Below are positions 1-7,541 of a stretch of DNA of 64,000 nt, in pieces. Made by a program: the position numbers and the translations under genes. The DNA comes from an uncultured Eubacteriales bacterium (GTDB lineage Bacteria; Bacillota; Clostridia; Oscillospirales; Oscillospiraceae). Numbering within the stretch: position 1 is the first letter of the stretch; every line of letters starts with the position of its first letter. Location: assembly GCA_900549645.1 (NCBI GenBank), contig URPD01000002.1, positions 1 to 64,000 on the forward strand, written 5' to 3'. The notes under the pieces are model-generated. The model saw only the letters and a program-made list of their open reading frames with translations, was not told where the DNA came from and made no database searches.

Positions 1-1
1 C

Positions 2-70
2 CCCCGCTGCTCTCTTATCCGCGCCCTGCTGCACATGTTCTTTGACAGACTGAACCACCCGGCGGGATAA
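2..70 (+). CDS. 3' end of an unidentified upstream gene (partial)
   Basis: The reading frame beginning at base 2 is open to a TAA at 68-70 and shows the GC-rich third codon positions typical of this chromosome (CGC, ATC, CTG, CTG, CAC, TTC, GAC). It would encode a tail ending in FFDRLNHPAG. The stop falls in the loop of the terminator hairpin at 52-86. A competing frame ends at a TGA at 51-53 but has poorer codon use. Too little remains to name a product. Confidence 0.35.
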   Translation, partial: PRCSLIRALLHMFFDRLNHPAG

Positions 71-86
71 ACCCGCCGGGTGGTTC
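52..86 (+). terminator. intrinsic terminator hairpin
   Basis: A perfect 15-base-pair stem (52-66 with 72-86) encloses the loop ATAAA and is followed on the plus strand by a short T-rich run. It ends the plus-strand gene entering from the left and lies just beyond the stop of the converging amylase-like gene. Confidence 0.8.
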
Positions 87-103
87 ATTTGTATATTACC
101 TAT

Positions 104-1384
104 TTACGCTTCAAATATGATCGGCCGGCCATCGGATTTTATGCGGCCATCCTTGACTGTGACGCGCTCGCCGTCGATAAGGTTCTCGTATCCGCCGTCC
201 GGCGCTCCGATCTTTAGCTCCGCGCACTCGGAGCGCAGACTGAACACGCCGAAGAAGCACTTACCGTCCCCGCCGCGTTCGAGCACAGCGATATTGTGTG
301 CATCGTCCGCCGAAGCGACGAAGTAGTCCGCACAGCCGAAGCGGCGCTTTATCCCATGCAGCCGCGCCAGCAGCGCGCTGATATCGCGCCCCGTATCGCG
401 GTCGATCGGCTCCCGCTCAAACAGGCTCGGCAGATGGCTGTTCTCAAACTCCTGCCCGGCGTATATCAGAGTCGTACCCTTGAGGAAATACAGGAACGCC
501 GTGTAATTCACGAGATCGCACTCCCGCTCCACGGACGAGCGTATGCGCGGCTGGTCGTGGTTTTCAAGGAAGCGTAGTTTATTATAATTTGCGGGATATG
601 TGGCCTCTTGGAAATTCAGCATGTCAAGATAGCAGCTCAGTGCTGCCTCCCCGCGCAGATATTTGTCAAAAGCCTCGCGCACGTCGTATTCATATTCGAT
701 GTCGAAGGCTTCAAACTCGTCATAGTCCAGCGCGGAATATATCCCCTGCCTGCGCGCAAAGCAGCCGAAGCCACGGTGCACGGTCTCCGCGAGCCATATG
801 CAGTCCGGGTTGACCTTTTCGACCGCGGCACGCGCCTCCAGCCAGAACTTCAGCGGCACGAACGACGCCACATCACAGCGGAAGCCGTCGACTATCCCAG
901 CCCACATCACAAGCGACTCTATCTGATAATCCCACAGACCGCGTTTGCCGTAGTCGAGATCAATAACGTCCGCCCAGTCGCCTATCTTGTTGCCCGGACG
1001 TCCGTCCGCGCCGTGGTAGAACCACTCCGGATGCTCCCGGAACAGCGTGGAATCCGGCGAGGTGTGGTTATAGACCACGTCTATCATGCATTTCATGCCG
1101 CGCGCGTGTATCTCATCCACGAGGACGCGGAAATCCTCCATCGTGCCGTAGGCGGGGTTCACCTCGCGGTAATCCCGGTTCGCGTAGGGGCAGCCGAGAC
1201 TGCCTTTCTTCCCCTCGACCCCGATGGGGTGAATGGGCATGAACCAGATAATATCCGTCCCCAGTGCCTTGATGCGGTCAAGATCGGGAATCACCGCAAG
1301 GAAGGTTCCCTCCGGCGTATGGCTGCGGACATATATTGAATAGATAACCTGTCTCTGAAGCTTTGGATCGGTATGTGCGGCCAT
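104..1384 (-). CDS. GH13 alpha-amylase family glycoside hydrolase
   Basis: A 426-residue cytoplasmic enzyme of the (beta/alpha)8 alpha-amylase family, expected to hydrolyse or rearrange alpha-glucosidic bonds of maltodextrins or glycogen-like glucans. The four family signatures are present in order: DVVYNHT (region I), GFRCDVA with the nucleophile Asp (II), WLAETVH with the acid/base Glu (III) and FLENHDQPR with the transition-state Asp (IV). A C-terminal all-beta tail follows. There is no signal peptide. The open frame extends to 1450, but I chose the ATG at 1384 because AAGGAGGA lies just upstream and the extension is AT-rich leader. The gene is single, with a TTGAAA/TATTAT promoter, and is divergent from the M42 peptidase. 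The exact substrate cannot be read from the sequence. Confidence 0.93.
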   Translation of the reverse strand: MAAHTDPKLQRQVIYSIYVRSHTPEGTFLAVIPDLDRIKALGTDIIWFMPIHPIGVEGKKGSLGCPYANRDYREVNPAYGTMEDFRVLVDEIHARGMKCMIDVVYNHTSPDSTLFREHPEWFYHGADGRPGNKIGDWADVIDLDYGKRGLWDYQIESLVMWAGIVDGFRCDVASFVPLKFWLEARAAVEKVNPDCIWLAETVHRGFGCFARRQGIYSALDYDEFEAFDIEYEYDVREAFDKYLRGEAALSCYLDMLNFQEATYPANYNKLRFLENHDQPRIRSSVERECDLVNYTAFLYFLKGTTLIYAGQEFENSHLPSLFEREPIDRDTGRDISALLARLHGIKRRFGCADYFVASADDAHNIAVLERGGDGKCFFGVFSLRSECAELKIGAPDGGYENLIDGERVTVKDGRIKSDGRPIIFEA

Positions 1385-1421
1385 AGCTTTCTCCTCCTTG
1401 ATTTTTTCTGAGCTATAAATT

Positions 1422-1450
1422 ATAATAATCAGAAATTCCGAGTTTTTCAA
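1422..1450 (-). promoter_or_regulatory. promoter of the GH13 gene
   Basis: On the minus strand TTGAAA (1450-1445) and TATTAT (1427-1422) are separated by 17 bases, about 30 bases before the start codon at 1384. Confidence 0.6.
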
Positions 1451-1497
1451 GTGTCAACTAATACTAAAATTTTAATAAAGAAAGACGATCACGACCT

Positions 1498-2535
1498 ATG
1501 GACAAAACTTATTCCGATTACGCGGCCTCAAAAACCGTAGAACTGCTTGGCATCGACAGCCCCACTGGCTTCACCGTGAAGGCCGCGGACTGGGTGAAGG
1601 CTCAGTTTGAAGCCCTCGGCTATCCCGCGAAGATCACCGAAAAGGGCGGCGTGCTCATCGACCTCGGCGGCGAGAACGCTGCCGACGCGCTGCTGCTTGA
1701 AGCGCACACCGACACGCTCGGCGGAATGGTGGCCGAGATAAAGAGCAGCGGCCGCCTCCGCCTGACGAATCTCGGCGGGCTGTGCGCCGCGAACTGCGAG
1801 ACCGAGAACGCGCGGCTGTACACCCGCGGCGGCGCGGTCATTGAAGGTACGCTCCAGCTCTGCAACGCCTCCATCCATGTCAACGGCGACTTCGCCGACA
1901 CCAAGCGCAGCTTCGACACGACCGAGCTTGTGCTGGACGAGGACGTCAAGTCCGCCGAGGACACCCGCGCGCTCGGCGTCGAGGTCGGCGACTTTGTGTG
2001 CTTCGACCCGCGCACAAGGATAACCGCATCCGGATACATAAAGAGCCGTTTTCTGGACGATAAGCTCTCCGTCGGCATCCTGCTCGGCCTTGCAAAATAC
2101 ATGAAGGACACCGGCGCGAAGCCTGAGCGCCGCGTCTACGCGCATATCACCGTATACGAAGAGGTCGGCCACGGCGGCGCAGGCTCCGTTCCCGCGGGCG
2201 TGACCGAGGCGATAAGCGTCGACATGGGCTGCATCGGCGACGGGCTTCAGTGCACCGAGAGACAGGTGTCCATCTGCGCGAAGGACTCCGGCGGCCCGTA
2301 CAGCTACGAGGTTGTCGGCAAGCTCATCGACGCCGCGAAGTCCGAGGGCGCGGACTACGCGGTCGACGTGTACCCGCACTACGGCTCCGACGTGGAAGCC
2401 ACGCTCGGCTCCGGCTGTGACATCCGCCACGGGCTTATCGGCGCGGGCGTCTACGCAAGCCACGGCTATGAGCGCAGTCATCTCGACGGCGTTTACAACA
2501 CGCTGAAGGTGCTGAAGGGCTATCTTAAAATATAA
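1498..2535 (+). CDS. M42 family metallopeptidase (glutamyl aminopeptidase/FrvX/YsdC-like)
   Basis: A 345-residue cytosolic dinuclear-metal aminopeptidase, the usual length for the family. Metal and catalytic residues of the M42 fold are recognisable: the first His in EAHTDTLG, the bridging Asp in FLDDKLSVG, the catalytic Glu pair in YEEVGHGGAG, an Asp in VDMGCIG and the last His near the C terminus in ASHGYERSH. The family forms large tetrahedral complexes that trim peptides released by proteases, often with preference for acidic residues. Some members were first annotated as endoglucanases without good support. The ribosome binding site is weak (AAAGAAAG). The ATG is kept because the N terminus matches the family. 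Confidence 0.92.
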   Translation: MDKTYSDYAASKTVELLGIDSPTGFTVKAADWVKAQFEALGYPAKITEKGGVLIDLGGENAADALLLEAHTDTLGGMVAEIKSSGRLRLTNLGGLCAANCETENARLYTRGGAVIEGTLQLCNASIHVNGDFADTKRSFDTTELVLDEDVKSAEDTRALGVEVGDFVCFDPRTRITASGYIKSRFLDDKLSVGILLGLAKYMKDTGAKPERRVYAHITVYEEVGHGGAGSVPAGVTEAISVDMGCIGDGLQCTERQVSICAKDSGGPYSYEVVGKLIDAAKSEGADYAVDVYPHYGSDVEATLGSGCDIRHGLIGAGVYASHGYERSHLDGVYNTLKVLKGYLKI

Positions 2536-2547
2536 ATTTATATTATG

Positions 2548-2576
2548 TTGAATACTCCGCGCGATTCTGTTATAAT
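2548..2576 (+). promoter_or_regulatory. promoter of the DivIVA-like gene
   Basis: TTGAAT (2548-2553) and a perfect TATAAT (2571-2576) with a 17-base spacer, 35 bases ahead of the ATG at 2611. Confidence 0.7.
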
Positions 2577-2610
2577 TCTTCTATAAAACCCCAAATGCGA
2601 GGATATAAAA

Positions 2611-3159
2611 ATGGCTCTCGATCAGAATTACTTTGACGCCATCAATATCGACGTCGTCAAGAAAAAATATTATAACGCCAACAAGGTCAACGCTGTGCTG
2701 GAGGATATCCGCGCGCAGGCGCTGCATCTGGAAGAAGAAAATCGGAATCTGCGCGAGCAGCTGGAATCTCTCAGCAGCCGCAAGGAAGAGATCGGCGACG
2801 CGATACTCTCCGCGAAAACCGTGTCCCAGCAGATCATTTCCGATGCCTGCGTCCAGAGCGAAAAGCTCCTCAGCGACAGCCGCCTGAAGGCCAAGCAGAT
2901 AATCGCCGCCGCGCAGGAGAAGAAGGAACACCTTCTCTCCGAGGCCGCGGAGCGGCAGGAATACTGCGTGCGGCAGGCCGAGAAGCTATACTCCGGGATG
3001 CGCGAACGCCAGCTGGAGAGCATCGAGGCGCTGGACGACGACTGGCAGAACTTTCTCTGCGGGCTGATGGACAGCGACGGCTCCGGCCCCTCAGAGGAGG
3101 ATCTGTCCGCCAAGGTCGGCGCGATCGCGCGCGAGCTTGCGGAAATAGACGATGAATAA
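2611..3159 (+). CDS. DivIVA/GpsB-like coiled-coil protein
   Basis: A 182-residue acidic protein. It has a short N-terminal region resembling the DivIVA membrane-binding module (NIDVVKKKYYNANKV..LEDI), then a long coiled coil rich in Glu, Gln and Lys (about residues 35-130), and an acidic tail. DivIVA and GpsB proteins sit at curved membrane at septa or poles and organise cell-wall and division machinery. The N-terminal motif is diverged, so a general cell-division coiled-coil protein is the safe reading. It has its own promoter and ends at a terminator shared with acpP. Confidence 0.6.
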   Translation: MALDQNYFDAINIDVVKKKYYNANKVNAVLEDIRAQALHLEEENRNLREQLESLSSRKEEIGDAILSAKTVSQQIISDACVQSEKLLSDSRLKAKQIIAAAQEKKEHLLSEAAERQEYCVRQAEKLYSGMRERQLESIEALDDDWQNFLCGLMDSDGSGPSEEDLSAKVGAIARELAEIDDE

Positions 3160-3182
3160 TCGGCACATAAATGCATAAAAAA

Positions 3183-3212
3183 TCTCCGGTCACATGACCG
3201 GAGAATTTTTTT
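3183..3212. terminator. bidirectional terminator between divIVA-like gene and acpP
   Basis: Stem TCTCCGGT/ACCGGAGA (3183-3190 with 3197-3204), extendable by two pairs, flanked by A-runs on the left and T-runs on the right. It can terminate both converging genes. Confidence 0.85.
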
Positions 3213-3226
3213 GCATTTGATCGGAA

Positions 3227-3451
3227 TTACTGAAGCTTTTCGAGATAGTCCACGATTCTGCCGACCGTATAGAGCTGAGCTGCATCATTATCGGAGATGG
3301 CGATGCCGAACTCGTCCTCAAGGGACATGATAAGCTCAACAACGTCCAGCGAGTCCGCGCCCAGATCGTCAATAAGGTTGGTGTCCATGGTTATGGATTC
3401 GGGATCAAGCTCAAACTGCTGTGCCAGAACGGATTTAACCTTTTCAAACAT
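3227..3451 (-). CDS. acpP: acyl carrier protein
   Basis: A 74-residue acidic ACP that carries growing fatty acyl chains on a 4'-phosphopantetheine arm. The attachment serine is in the canonical DLGADSLD motif (residues 29-36). The ATG follows a GGAGGAATAACA ribosome site. It is the last gene of the minus-strand rpmH-rnpA-yidD-yidC-khpB cluster, 30 bases after khpB. In many Firmicutes the next gene at this point would be mnmE, so acpP here is a local rearrangement, or acpP duplicates a fatty-acid-locus copy elsewhere. Confidence 0.96.
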   Translation of the reverse strand: MFEKVKSVLAQQFELDPESITMDTNLIDDLGADSLDVVELIMSLEDEFGIAISDNDAAQLYTVGRIVDYLEKLQ

Positions 3452-3481
3452 TGTTATTCCTCCAGTGTTTTTATACGGACG

Positions 3482-4228
3482 TCAGGCCCATTCACGACTC
3501 TGCGGCTTGTTTCCGCCTTCGGGCTTGACATAGGACACGACAACGCGGCGGTTCGGCTCCACGCCGGTGGAGCTGGTGGTAACGCCCTCGTAATTCTGAA
3601 GCGCGGTGTGAATGACATGGCGCTCATAGGAATTCATCGGTTCAAGCGCCATGCTGCGCTTATACTTGATGACCTTCTCCGCCATCTTCTCGGCAAGCTT
3701 GGTGAGGGATTCCTCGCGCTTGCTGCGATAATTCTCAGCGTCGACGCTGATGTGCAGATGCTTCTCGCTGCCGCGATTGACAACGTAGTTTGTGAGGTGC
3801 TGTATCGCGTCAAGCGTCTCGCCGCGGCGGCCGATTATCGCACCCATGCCGCTGCCGGAAAGCTCAACGTTGATCCCGCCGTTATCACGCGCGGAAATGG
3901 CGATGTTCGCCTTGACGCCCATGCGATCGAGCAGGCCGGTCAGGAACTGGCGAACCGCGGCATAGTAGGCAGGCTCGTCCGCCGCCGGAGCGCTGACCTC
4001 GACCTCGACCGCCTCAACGACCACGGTCTCTTCGACAGGCGCCGGTTCATCCTCCGCCTCGTAACTCACGCGGACGACCGCAGGAGATGCGCCAATGCCC
4101 AAAAATCCGGACTTGGCACGTTCGAGGATCTCCACGGATACGTCGTCGCGGTCAAGACCCAGCTCCGCGAGAGCGGCGTTTATCGCATCGTCCTCGGTAC
4201 GGCCGGTCTTTTCCAAAGTTTTGATCAT
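3482..4228 (-). CDS. khpB: KhpB/Jag (SpoIIIJ-associated) RNA-binding protein
   Basis: A 248-residue RNA-binding protein with the usual three parts. There is an N-terminal Jag_N domain (KTLEKTGRTEDDAINAAL, about 1-50), an acidic low-complexity linker (about 60-85), a KH domain with the loop GAIIGRRGETLDAIQHL (about 125-160), and an R3H domain at the C terminus containing NSYERHVIH. KhpB works with KhpA and affects cell elongation and division in Firmicutes. It follows yidC by 15 bases, the conserved order, and is translated from an ATG preceded by a GGAGA site. Confidence 0.95.
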   Translation of the reverse strand: MIKTLEKTGRTEDDAINAALAELGLDRDDVSVEILERAKSGFLGIGASPAVVRVSYEAEDEPAPVEETVVVEAVEVEVSAPAADEPAYYAAVRQFLTGLLDRMGVKANIAISARDNGGINVELSGSGMGAIIGRRGETLDAIQHLTNYVVNRGSEKHLHISVDAENYRSKREESLTKLAEKMAEKVIKYKRSMALEPMNSYERHVIHTALQNYEGVTTSSTGVEPNRRVVVSYVKPEGGNKPQSREWA

Positions 4229-4243
4229 ATCATAATTCTCCTG

Positions 4244-5638
4244 TTATTCTTCTTTGTCCTCTGCGGGCTCTTCTGCGGGAGTCTCCTCCACGGCGGCTTC
4301 TGCTTCCGCATCGGTGTTCTGCTCGGCCTGAAGTGCGGTGTCTTCGCTGACGAGCACTTCCTCGGCGACGGTCTCGTCTATGGAGGCTGCGCCTTTGGAC
4401 TCTGCCGCGGCGGCGATCGTCGCCTCTTCGGCAGTTTCGGGATGCTCGAAGCGATCCTCAACGTAGGCGCGGCCGCGGGCATAGCGGCGGTTGCCGACCT
4501 GAGAGGCGGGCTTCTCCGTCTCCTTTATGCCAAGGCGCTCACGGCGCGCGGCGCGCTCCGCCTTATCAAGCGCGGCCTTGCGCTCGTCGCTCTTCTGCTT
4601 CTCGCTGGCCTGAATTCTCTTCTTGCTGGTGTTGACGTTCTTCTCGGTCTTGCCTTCGGCGCGAAGACGCTCGGTCTCCAGACGCTTTGCCTCCAGCTCC
4701 TTTTCACGGGCGCTGCGAGCGGCCTGACGGATCTTGTCCTCCTCGGCAAGCTTCTTCTTGTAAATCTTGGTCAACGTGAAGTCACGGATGATGCCGAACA
4801 CGCTGTTTGCGATCCAGTAGATACCCATTGCGGCGGGCATGACGAAGCAGATCCAGATGGACATGAGGGGCATGACAAGGTTCATGCTCTTCATGGTAGC
4901 AGCGGCCTGATCCCCGGCGGCGCCTGCGGCGGGGGCGGGGTTAATGGCGTTGCTGATCTTCATGGACGTCCAAGAGAGGAACGCGGAAATGATCGGGATG
5001 AGGAACAGTCCCAGAGCGGGCAGCCAGACGGCGGAATCGCTCCAGTCGGTGTTGAAGAAGAAGTTCCACTGCGGCTGGTCGCCAAGGTTGAGACCGAGGA
5101 AGCTGAAGTCGATATTCATCAGTCCGTCGATCTTGCCGGCAAGAGCCGTCTGGATCTCATCCCAATGCTGATGGGCGAGGTTTGCGAGCTTTATCTCCGC
5201 ATAGGCGTCAGCCTTGGCGGGGATAGTGTAAAGTCCTGCGCTGACAAAATAATCCTGAAGCGTGGTGACAACGCTCTCCGCGGCGAACATCATACGGGTG
5301 ATGGGCTGGCGGATGACGGCGTACAGCGCGATGAGGATGGGGAACGGAATAAGAGACCAGAGGCAGCCGGACATGGGGTGGATACCCTCTTCGCGGTAGA
5401 GCTTCTGCATCTCCTGATTGAGCTTCTGGGGGTTGCCTTCATGGCGGCGCTGAAGCTCCTGAAGCTGGGGCTGGATACGGGTCTGGCGCATCATGCTCTT
5501 CTTGCTCTTGGCCATGAACGGGGAAAGGATAAGGTTGACGACCAGTGCGAAGAGGATGACGGCGACGCCGTAGTTGCCAGTAAGCTCATAGAGCTTGACC
5601 ATCAGCCATGCAAACGGTTTAGTGATTATCGCCCACAT
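4244..5638 (-). CDS. yidC: YidC/Oxa1 membrane protein insertase
   Basis: A 464-residue insertase that helps fold and insert membrane proteins, alone or with SecYEG. The N terminus has the Gram-positive arrangement without the large periplasmic domain of proteobacterial YidC. The hydrophobic segment at about 20-42 is followed by the cytoplasmic hairpin with KSKKSMMRQTRIQPQLQELQ and then further transmembrane segments (about 95-120, 205-225, 255-300). The last 150 residues are a highly charged tail (many Lys, Arg, then Glu/Ala), unusually long but common in this lineage. The AAGGAGTTACT site supports the start. Confidence 0.95.
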   Translation of the reverse strand: MWAIITKPFAWLMVKLYELTGNYGVAVILFALVVNLILSPFMAKSKKSMMRQTRIQPQLQELQRRHEGNPQKLNQEMQKLYREEGIHPMSGCLWSLIPFPILIALYAVIRQPITRMMFAAESVVTTLQDYFVSAGLYTIPAKADAYAEIKLANLAHQHWDEIQTALAGKIDGLMNIDFSFLGLNLGDQPQWNFFFNTDWSDSAVWLPALGLFLIPIISAFLSWTSMKISNAINPAPAAGAAGDQAAATMKSMNLVMPLMSIWICFVMPAAMGIYWIANSVFGIIRDFTLTKIYKKKLAEEDKIRQAARSAREKELEAKRLETERLRAEGKTEKNVNTSKKRIQASEKQKSDERKAALDKAERAARRERLGIKETEKPASQVGNRRYARGRAYVEDRFEHPETAEEATIAAAAESKGAASIDETVAEEVLVSEDTALQAEQNTDAEAEAAVEETPAEEPAEDKEE

Positions 5639-5677
5639 AGTAACTCCTTAAATGTGTGTAGATAGGGGTCGATCCCG

Positions 5678-5896
5678 TCAGGGCACGGGGTCATAGATGT
5701 CATAGTCGTCCGAATGGAACGGATGACAGCGCGCGATGCGCTTCAAGGCCAGCCAGCCTCCCTTGAGCGGGCCGTATTTTTCGATCGCCTCAAGCGCGTA
5801 TTGCGAACAGGTCGGGATGAAGCGGCAGCAGGGCGGACGCGCGGGAGATATCCTGCGCTGATAAAAGCGGATGGCGGCGAGCATGAATTTCTTCAC
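5678..5896 (-). CDS. yidD: membrane protein insertion efficiency factor YidD
   Basis: A 72-residue protein with the family's conserved core, AIRFYQRRISP and CRFIPTCSQYALEAI, whose cysteine-rich FxPTCSxY motif is diagnostic. It assists YidC-dependent insertion. The frame is open further upstream to 6010, but that extension overlaps rnpA completely. I chose the GTG at 5896, which overlaps the rnpA stop as GTGA and gives the normal length. Confidence 0.93.
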   Translation of the reverse strand: MKKFMLAAIRFYQRRISPARPPCCRFIPTCSQYALEAIEKYGPLKGGWLALKRIARCHPFHSDDYDIYDPVP

Positions 5897-6240
5897 GGCT
5901 TCGCCTCCCGTCTGAGGGACATCTTTTCGCATGCGGCCATGAACGCCGCGTTCATGCGCGAATACTCCGCGCCGACACAGCGGCTGCGCGCGACGATGAC
6001 GATATCCCATCCGGTTTTGAGCTGAGACGAATTCAGCCGGTATATTTCCCTCAGGCGGCGGCGCACCCGGTTGCGTACGACGGCATGACCCAGCTTTGTG
6101 GACACCGTGTAGCCCACTCGGTTATGGTCAAGGCCGTTTCGCCGGCAGTAGACCACCATGAATGGGGTCACTGTGCTTTTGCCCTTGGAATATAAGCGTC
6201 TGAAATCGCTGTTTTTCTTCAGCGTGCATCTGATGTTCAA
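5893..6240 (-). CDS. rnpA: ribonuclease P protein component
   Basis: A 115-residue basic protein subunit of RNase P, which binds the 5' leader of precursor tRNAs. Recognisable are the N-terminal KKNSDFRRLYSKGKS and the RNR-type signature AVVRNRVRRRLREIYRL. The best start is a TTG at 6240, preceded by GGGAGAAG about ten bases upstream; no in-frame ATG fits. It overlaps yidD by four bases and lies 106 bases after rpmH, with a hairpin between them that probably lowers its expression relative to rpmH. Confidence 0.95.
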   Translation of the reverse strand: MNIRCTLKKNSDFRRLYSKGKSTVTPFMVVYCRRNGLDHNRVGYTVSTKLGHAVVRNRVRRRLREIYRLNSSQLKTGWDIVIVARSRCVGAEYSRMNAAFMAACEKMSLRREAKP

Positions 6241-6290
6241 AGAGACACTTCTCCCATGCTATACTTCGTCAAACATGCATAAACACCTAA

Positions 6291-6310
6291 AGGGCGGATC
6301 GCTCCGCCCT
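6291..6310 (-). terminator. intercistronic hairpin between rpmH and rnpA
   Basis: AGGGCGGA/TCCGCCCT with loop TCGC. Only three T residues follow on the minus strand, so it looks like a partial terminator or processing hairpin rather than the operon end. Confidence 0.5.
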
Positions 6311-6346
6311 AAAAATATTATGCTTTGACCTGTTTCACGAGTGTGA

Positions 6347-6481
6347 TCAGTAGCTGAGCTTTGCTCTGCCCTTTGCTCTGCGGCGAGCGAGAACCTTGCG
6401 GCCGTTCGCGGTCTTCATTCTCTTGCGGAAGCCGTGCTCCTTCTTGCGCTGGCGCTTCTTCGGCTGATAAGTACGAAGCAT
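6347..6481 (-). CDS. rpmH: 50S ribosomal protein L34
   Basis: A 44-residue highly basic ribosomal protein. Its translation begins MLRTYQPKKRQRKKEHGFR and ends RRAKGRAKLSY, an unmistakable L34. AAAGGAG lies eight bases before the ATG. It heads the minus-strand operon with rnpA, yidD, yidC and khpB. In many bacteria dnaA and oriC lie on the other side of rpmH. Here the neighbour is an unrelated EFR1 gene, so no replication origin is visible beside it. Confidence 0.97.
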   Translation of the reverse strand: MLRTYQPKKRQRKKEHGFRKRMKTANGRKVLARRRAKGRAKLSY

Positions 6482-6547
6482 GATATGCACTCCTTTCAGG
6501 TGTAATACTCAACATCGGGCCGGGTCCCGAAGTAGTTGACATATAAA

Positions 6548-6585
6548 AATAGCCACTTGGCGACAACCGCCGCCGAGTGGCTATT
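6548..6585 (-). terminator. terminator of the EFR1 gene, overlapping the rpmH promoter
   Basis: A 15-pair stem with one G-T pair (6548-6562 with 6571-6585) is followed on the minus strand by TTTTTATAT. It stops transcription from the EFR1 gene. Its outer arm also contains part of the -10 hexamer of the rpmH promoter. Confidence 0.75.
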
Positions 6586-6612
6586 ATATACTAAAACATC
6601 AGGTTCTGTCAA
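6583..6612 (-). promoter_or_regulatory. promoter of the rpmH operon
   Basis: On the minus strand a perfect TTGACA (6612-6607) and a perfect TATAAT (6588-6583) are separated by 18 bases, giving a leader of about 95 bases before rpmH. A consensus promoter fits a highly expressed ribosomal protein gene. Confidence 0.8.
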
Positions 6613-6658
6613 CCAAAAATTCGATTTTTAATGCCGGAAACGGAGCTTTTCGCGCCGC

Positions 6659-7438
6659 TCAGTCGAAATGGATGACACTGCGGGTCAGCTCGTCGGGCGT
6701 GACGTTGGGGTTATGGTAGCGCTCGCGCGTCTCGGTCGCGCCGCCCATGGATATCGCCTGCTTGGGACAGTACTGGAGACAGCTGAGGCACTGGATGCAG
6801 TCCTTGCCGAACTTGGCTTTGCCGTTGACGATGGTGATGTTGCCCTTGGGACACAGCTTCGCGCACTGGCCGCAGCCGATACATGCGTCGCTCGCCTTGA
6901 GCTTGCGGCCCTTTAGCTTGGACAGCAGCGGCCACGCGGCACTCTCGACGGCGTTGACGCTCATCTTCGGCGGCTGCTTTCTGCGCTTGAAGGACAGCGC
7001 GTCGATTGCGATCTGCATCGCCTTTTCCTCGGAACGCTTCTGCGCCTTCTCCGGGGAGATCGGCGGCATCATAAGGGTGTGCGGGAAGAGCCAGATGCAG
7101 GAGCACTGGTGGGAGACGCCCGCCCAGTAGGTCAGTGGGATGATGCTGTTGAGCTTATACAGGCCGCAGCCGATATAGCCCGCGTAGCTGCAAACGCCGA
7201 AGGTGTATGCCTTGGGGTTTACCTTGATGGTCTTGGCGTACTTCTCCACATCGCCGGGCAGACCGCCCGCGTAGCACGGGAAGACGAAGCCGACGCGCTT
7301 TGCGGCGCTCACGTCAGTCACGGCGGGAGCCTTGCGCATCATTATAATATCGGTGTCGCCCATGCGCTTTGCAATGTTCTTTGCGATGTCGAGACAGTTG
7401 CCTGTGCCGGAGAAACAGAAGATCACGTTTTCGCTCAT
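6659..7438 (-). CDS. EFR1 family flavodoxin-ferredoxin protein
   Basis: A 259-residue protein of the EFR1 family. An N-terminal flavodoxin-like FMN-binding half opens with VIFCFSGTGNCLDIAKNIA. A C-terminal ferredoxin half carries two [4Fe-4S] motifs, CIGCGQCAKLCP and CIQCLSCLQYCP. Such proteins are cytosolic electron carriers in anaerobes with largely unknown partners. I moved the start in from 7624 to the ATG at 7438, preceded by AAAGGAG, because the extension crosses the promoter. It is divergent from a TetR-type regulator that shares an interlocked promoter. Confidence 0.92.
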   Translation of the reverse strand: MSENVIFCFSGTGNCLDIAKNIAKRMGDTDIIMMRKAPAVTDVSAAKRVGFVFPCYAGGLPGDVEKYAKTIKVNPKAYTFGVCSYAGYIGCGLYKLNSIIPLTYWAGVSHQCSCIWLFPHTLMMPPISPEKAQKRSEEKAMQIAIDALSFKRRKQPPKMSVNAVESAAWPLLSKLKGRKLKASDACIGCGQCAKLCPKGNITIVNGKAKFGKDCIQCLSCLQYCPKQAISMGGATETRERYHNPNVTPDELTRSVIHFD

Positions 7439-7478
7439 GTTTACCGCTCCTTTGTTATTTATAAAATTAGTTGTCTGC

Positions 7479-7508
7479 ATTGTACACCAAAAGCATTTGT
7501 GATACAAT
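7479..7508. promoter_or_regulatory. interlocked divergent promoters of EFR1 gene and tetR-type gene
   Basis: The inverted repeat ATTGTA (7479-7484), 18 bases, TACAAT (7503-7508) serves both strands. Plus strand: TTGTAC at 7480-7485, 17-base spacer, TACAAT at 7503-7508. Minus strand: TTGTAT at 7507-7502, 17-base spacer, TACAAT at 7484-7479. Each -35 overlaps the other promoter's -10. Confidence 0.7.
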
Positions 7509-7541
7509 AGTCCCGCAACGAATGAAACAAAAGGAGAAAAA

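Noticed and set aside
3608..5665. Open frame of 685 codons on the plus strand opposite yidC and khpB
   Set aside because: It is the antisense shadow of two firmly identified genes; GC-rich codon bias produces long antisense frames here, and it has no ribosome site or family resemblance.
6659..7438. EFR1 ferredoxin-like gene considered as the missing RnfB
   Set aside because: It has a flavodoxin half and only two [4Fe-4S] motifs, lacks the RnfB N-terminal membrane helix and cluster pattern, and is 4 kb away with its own regulator.
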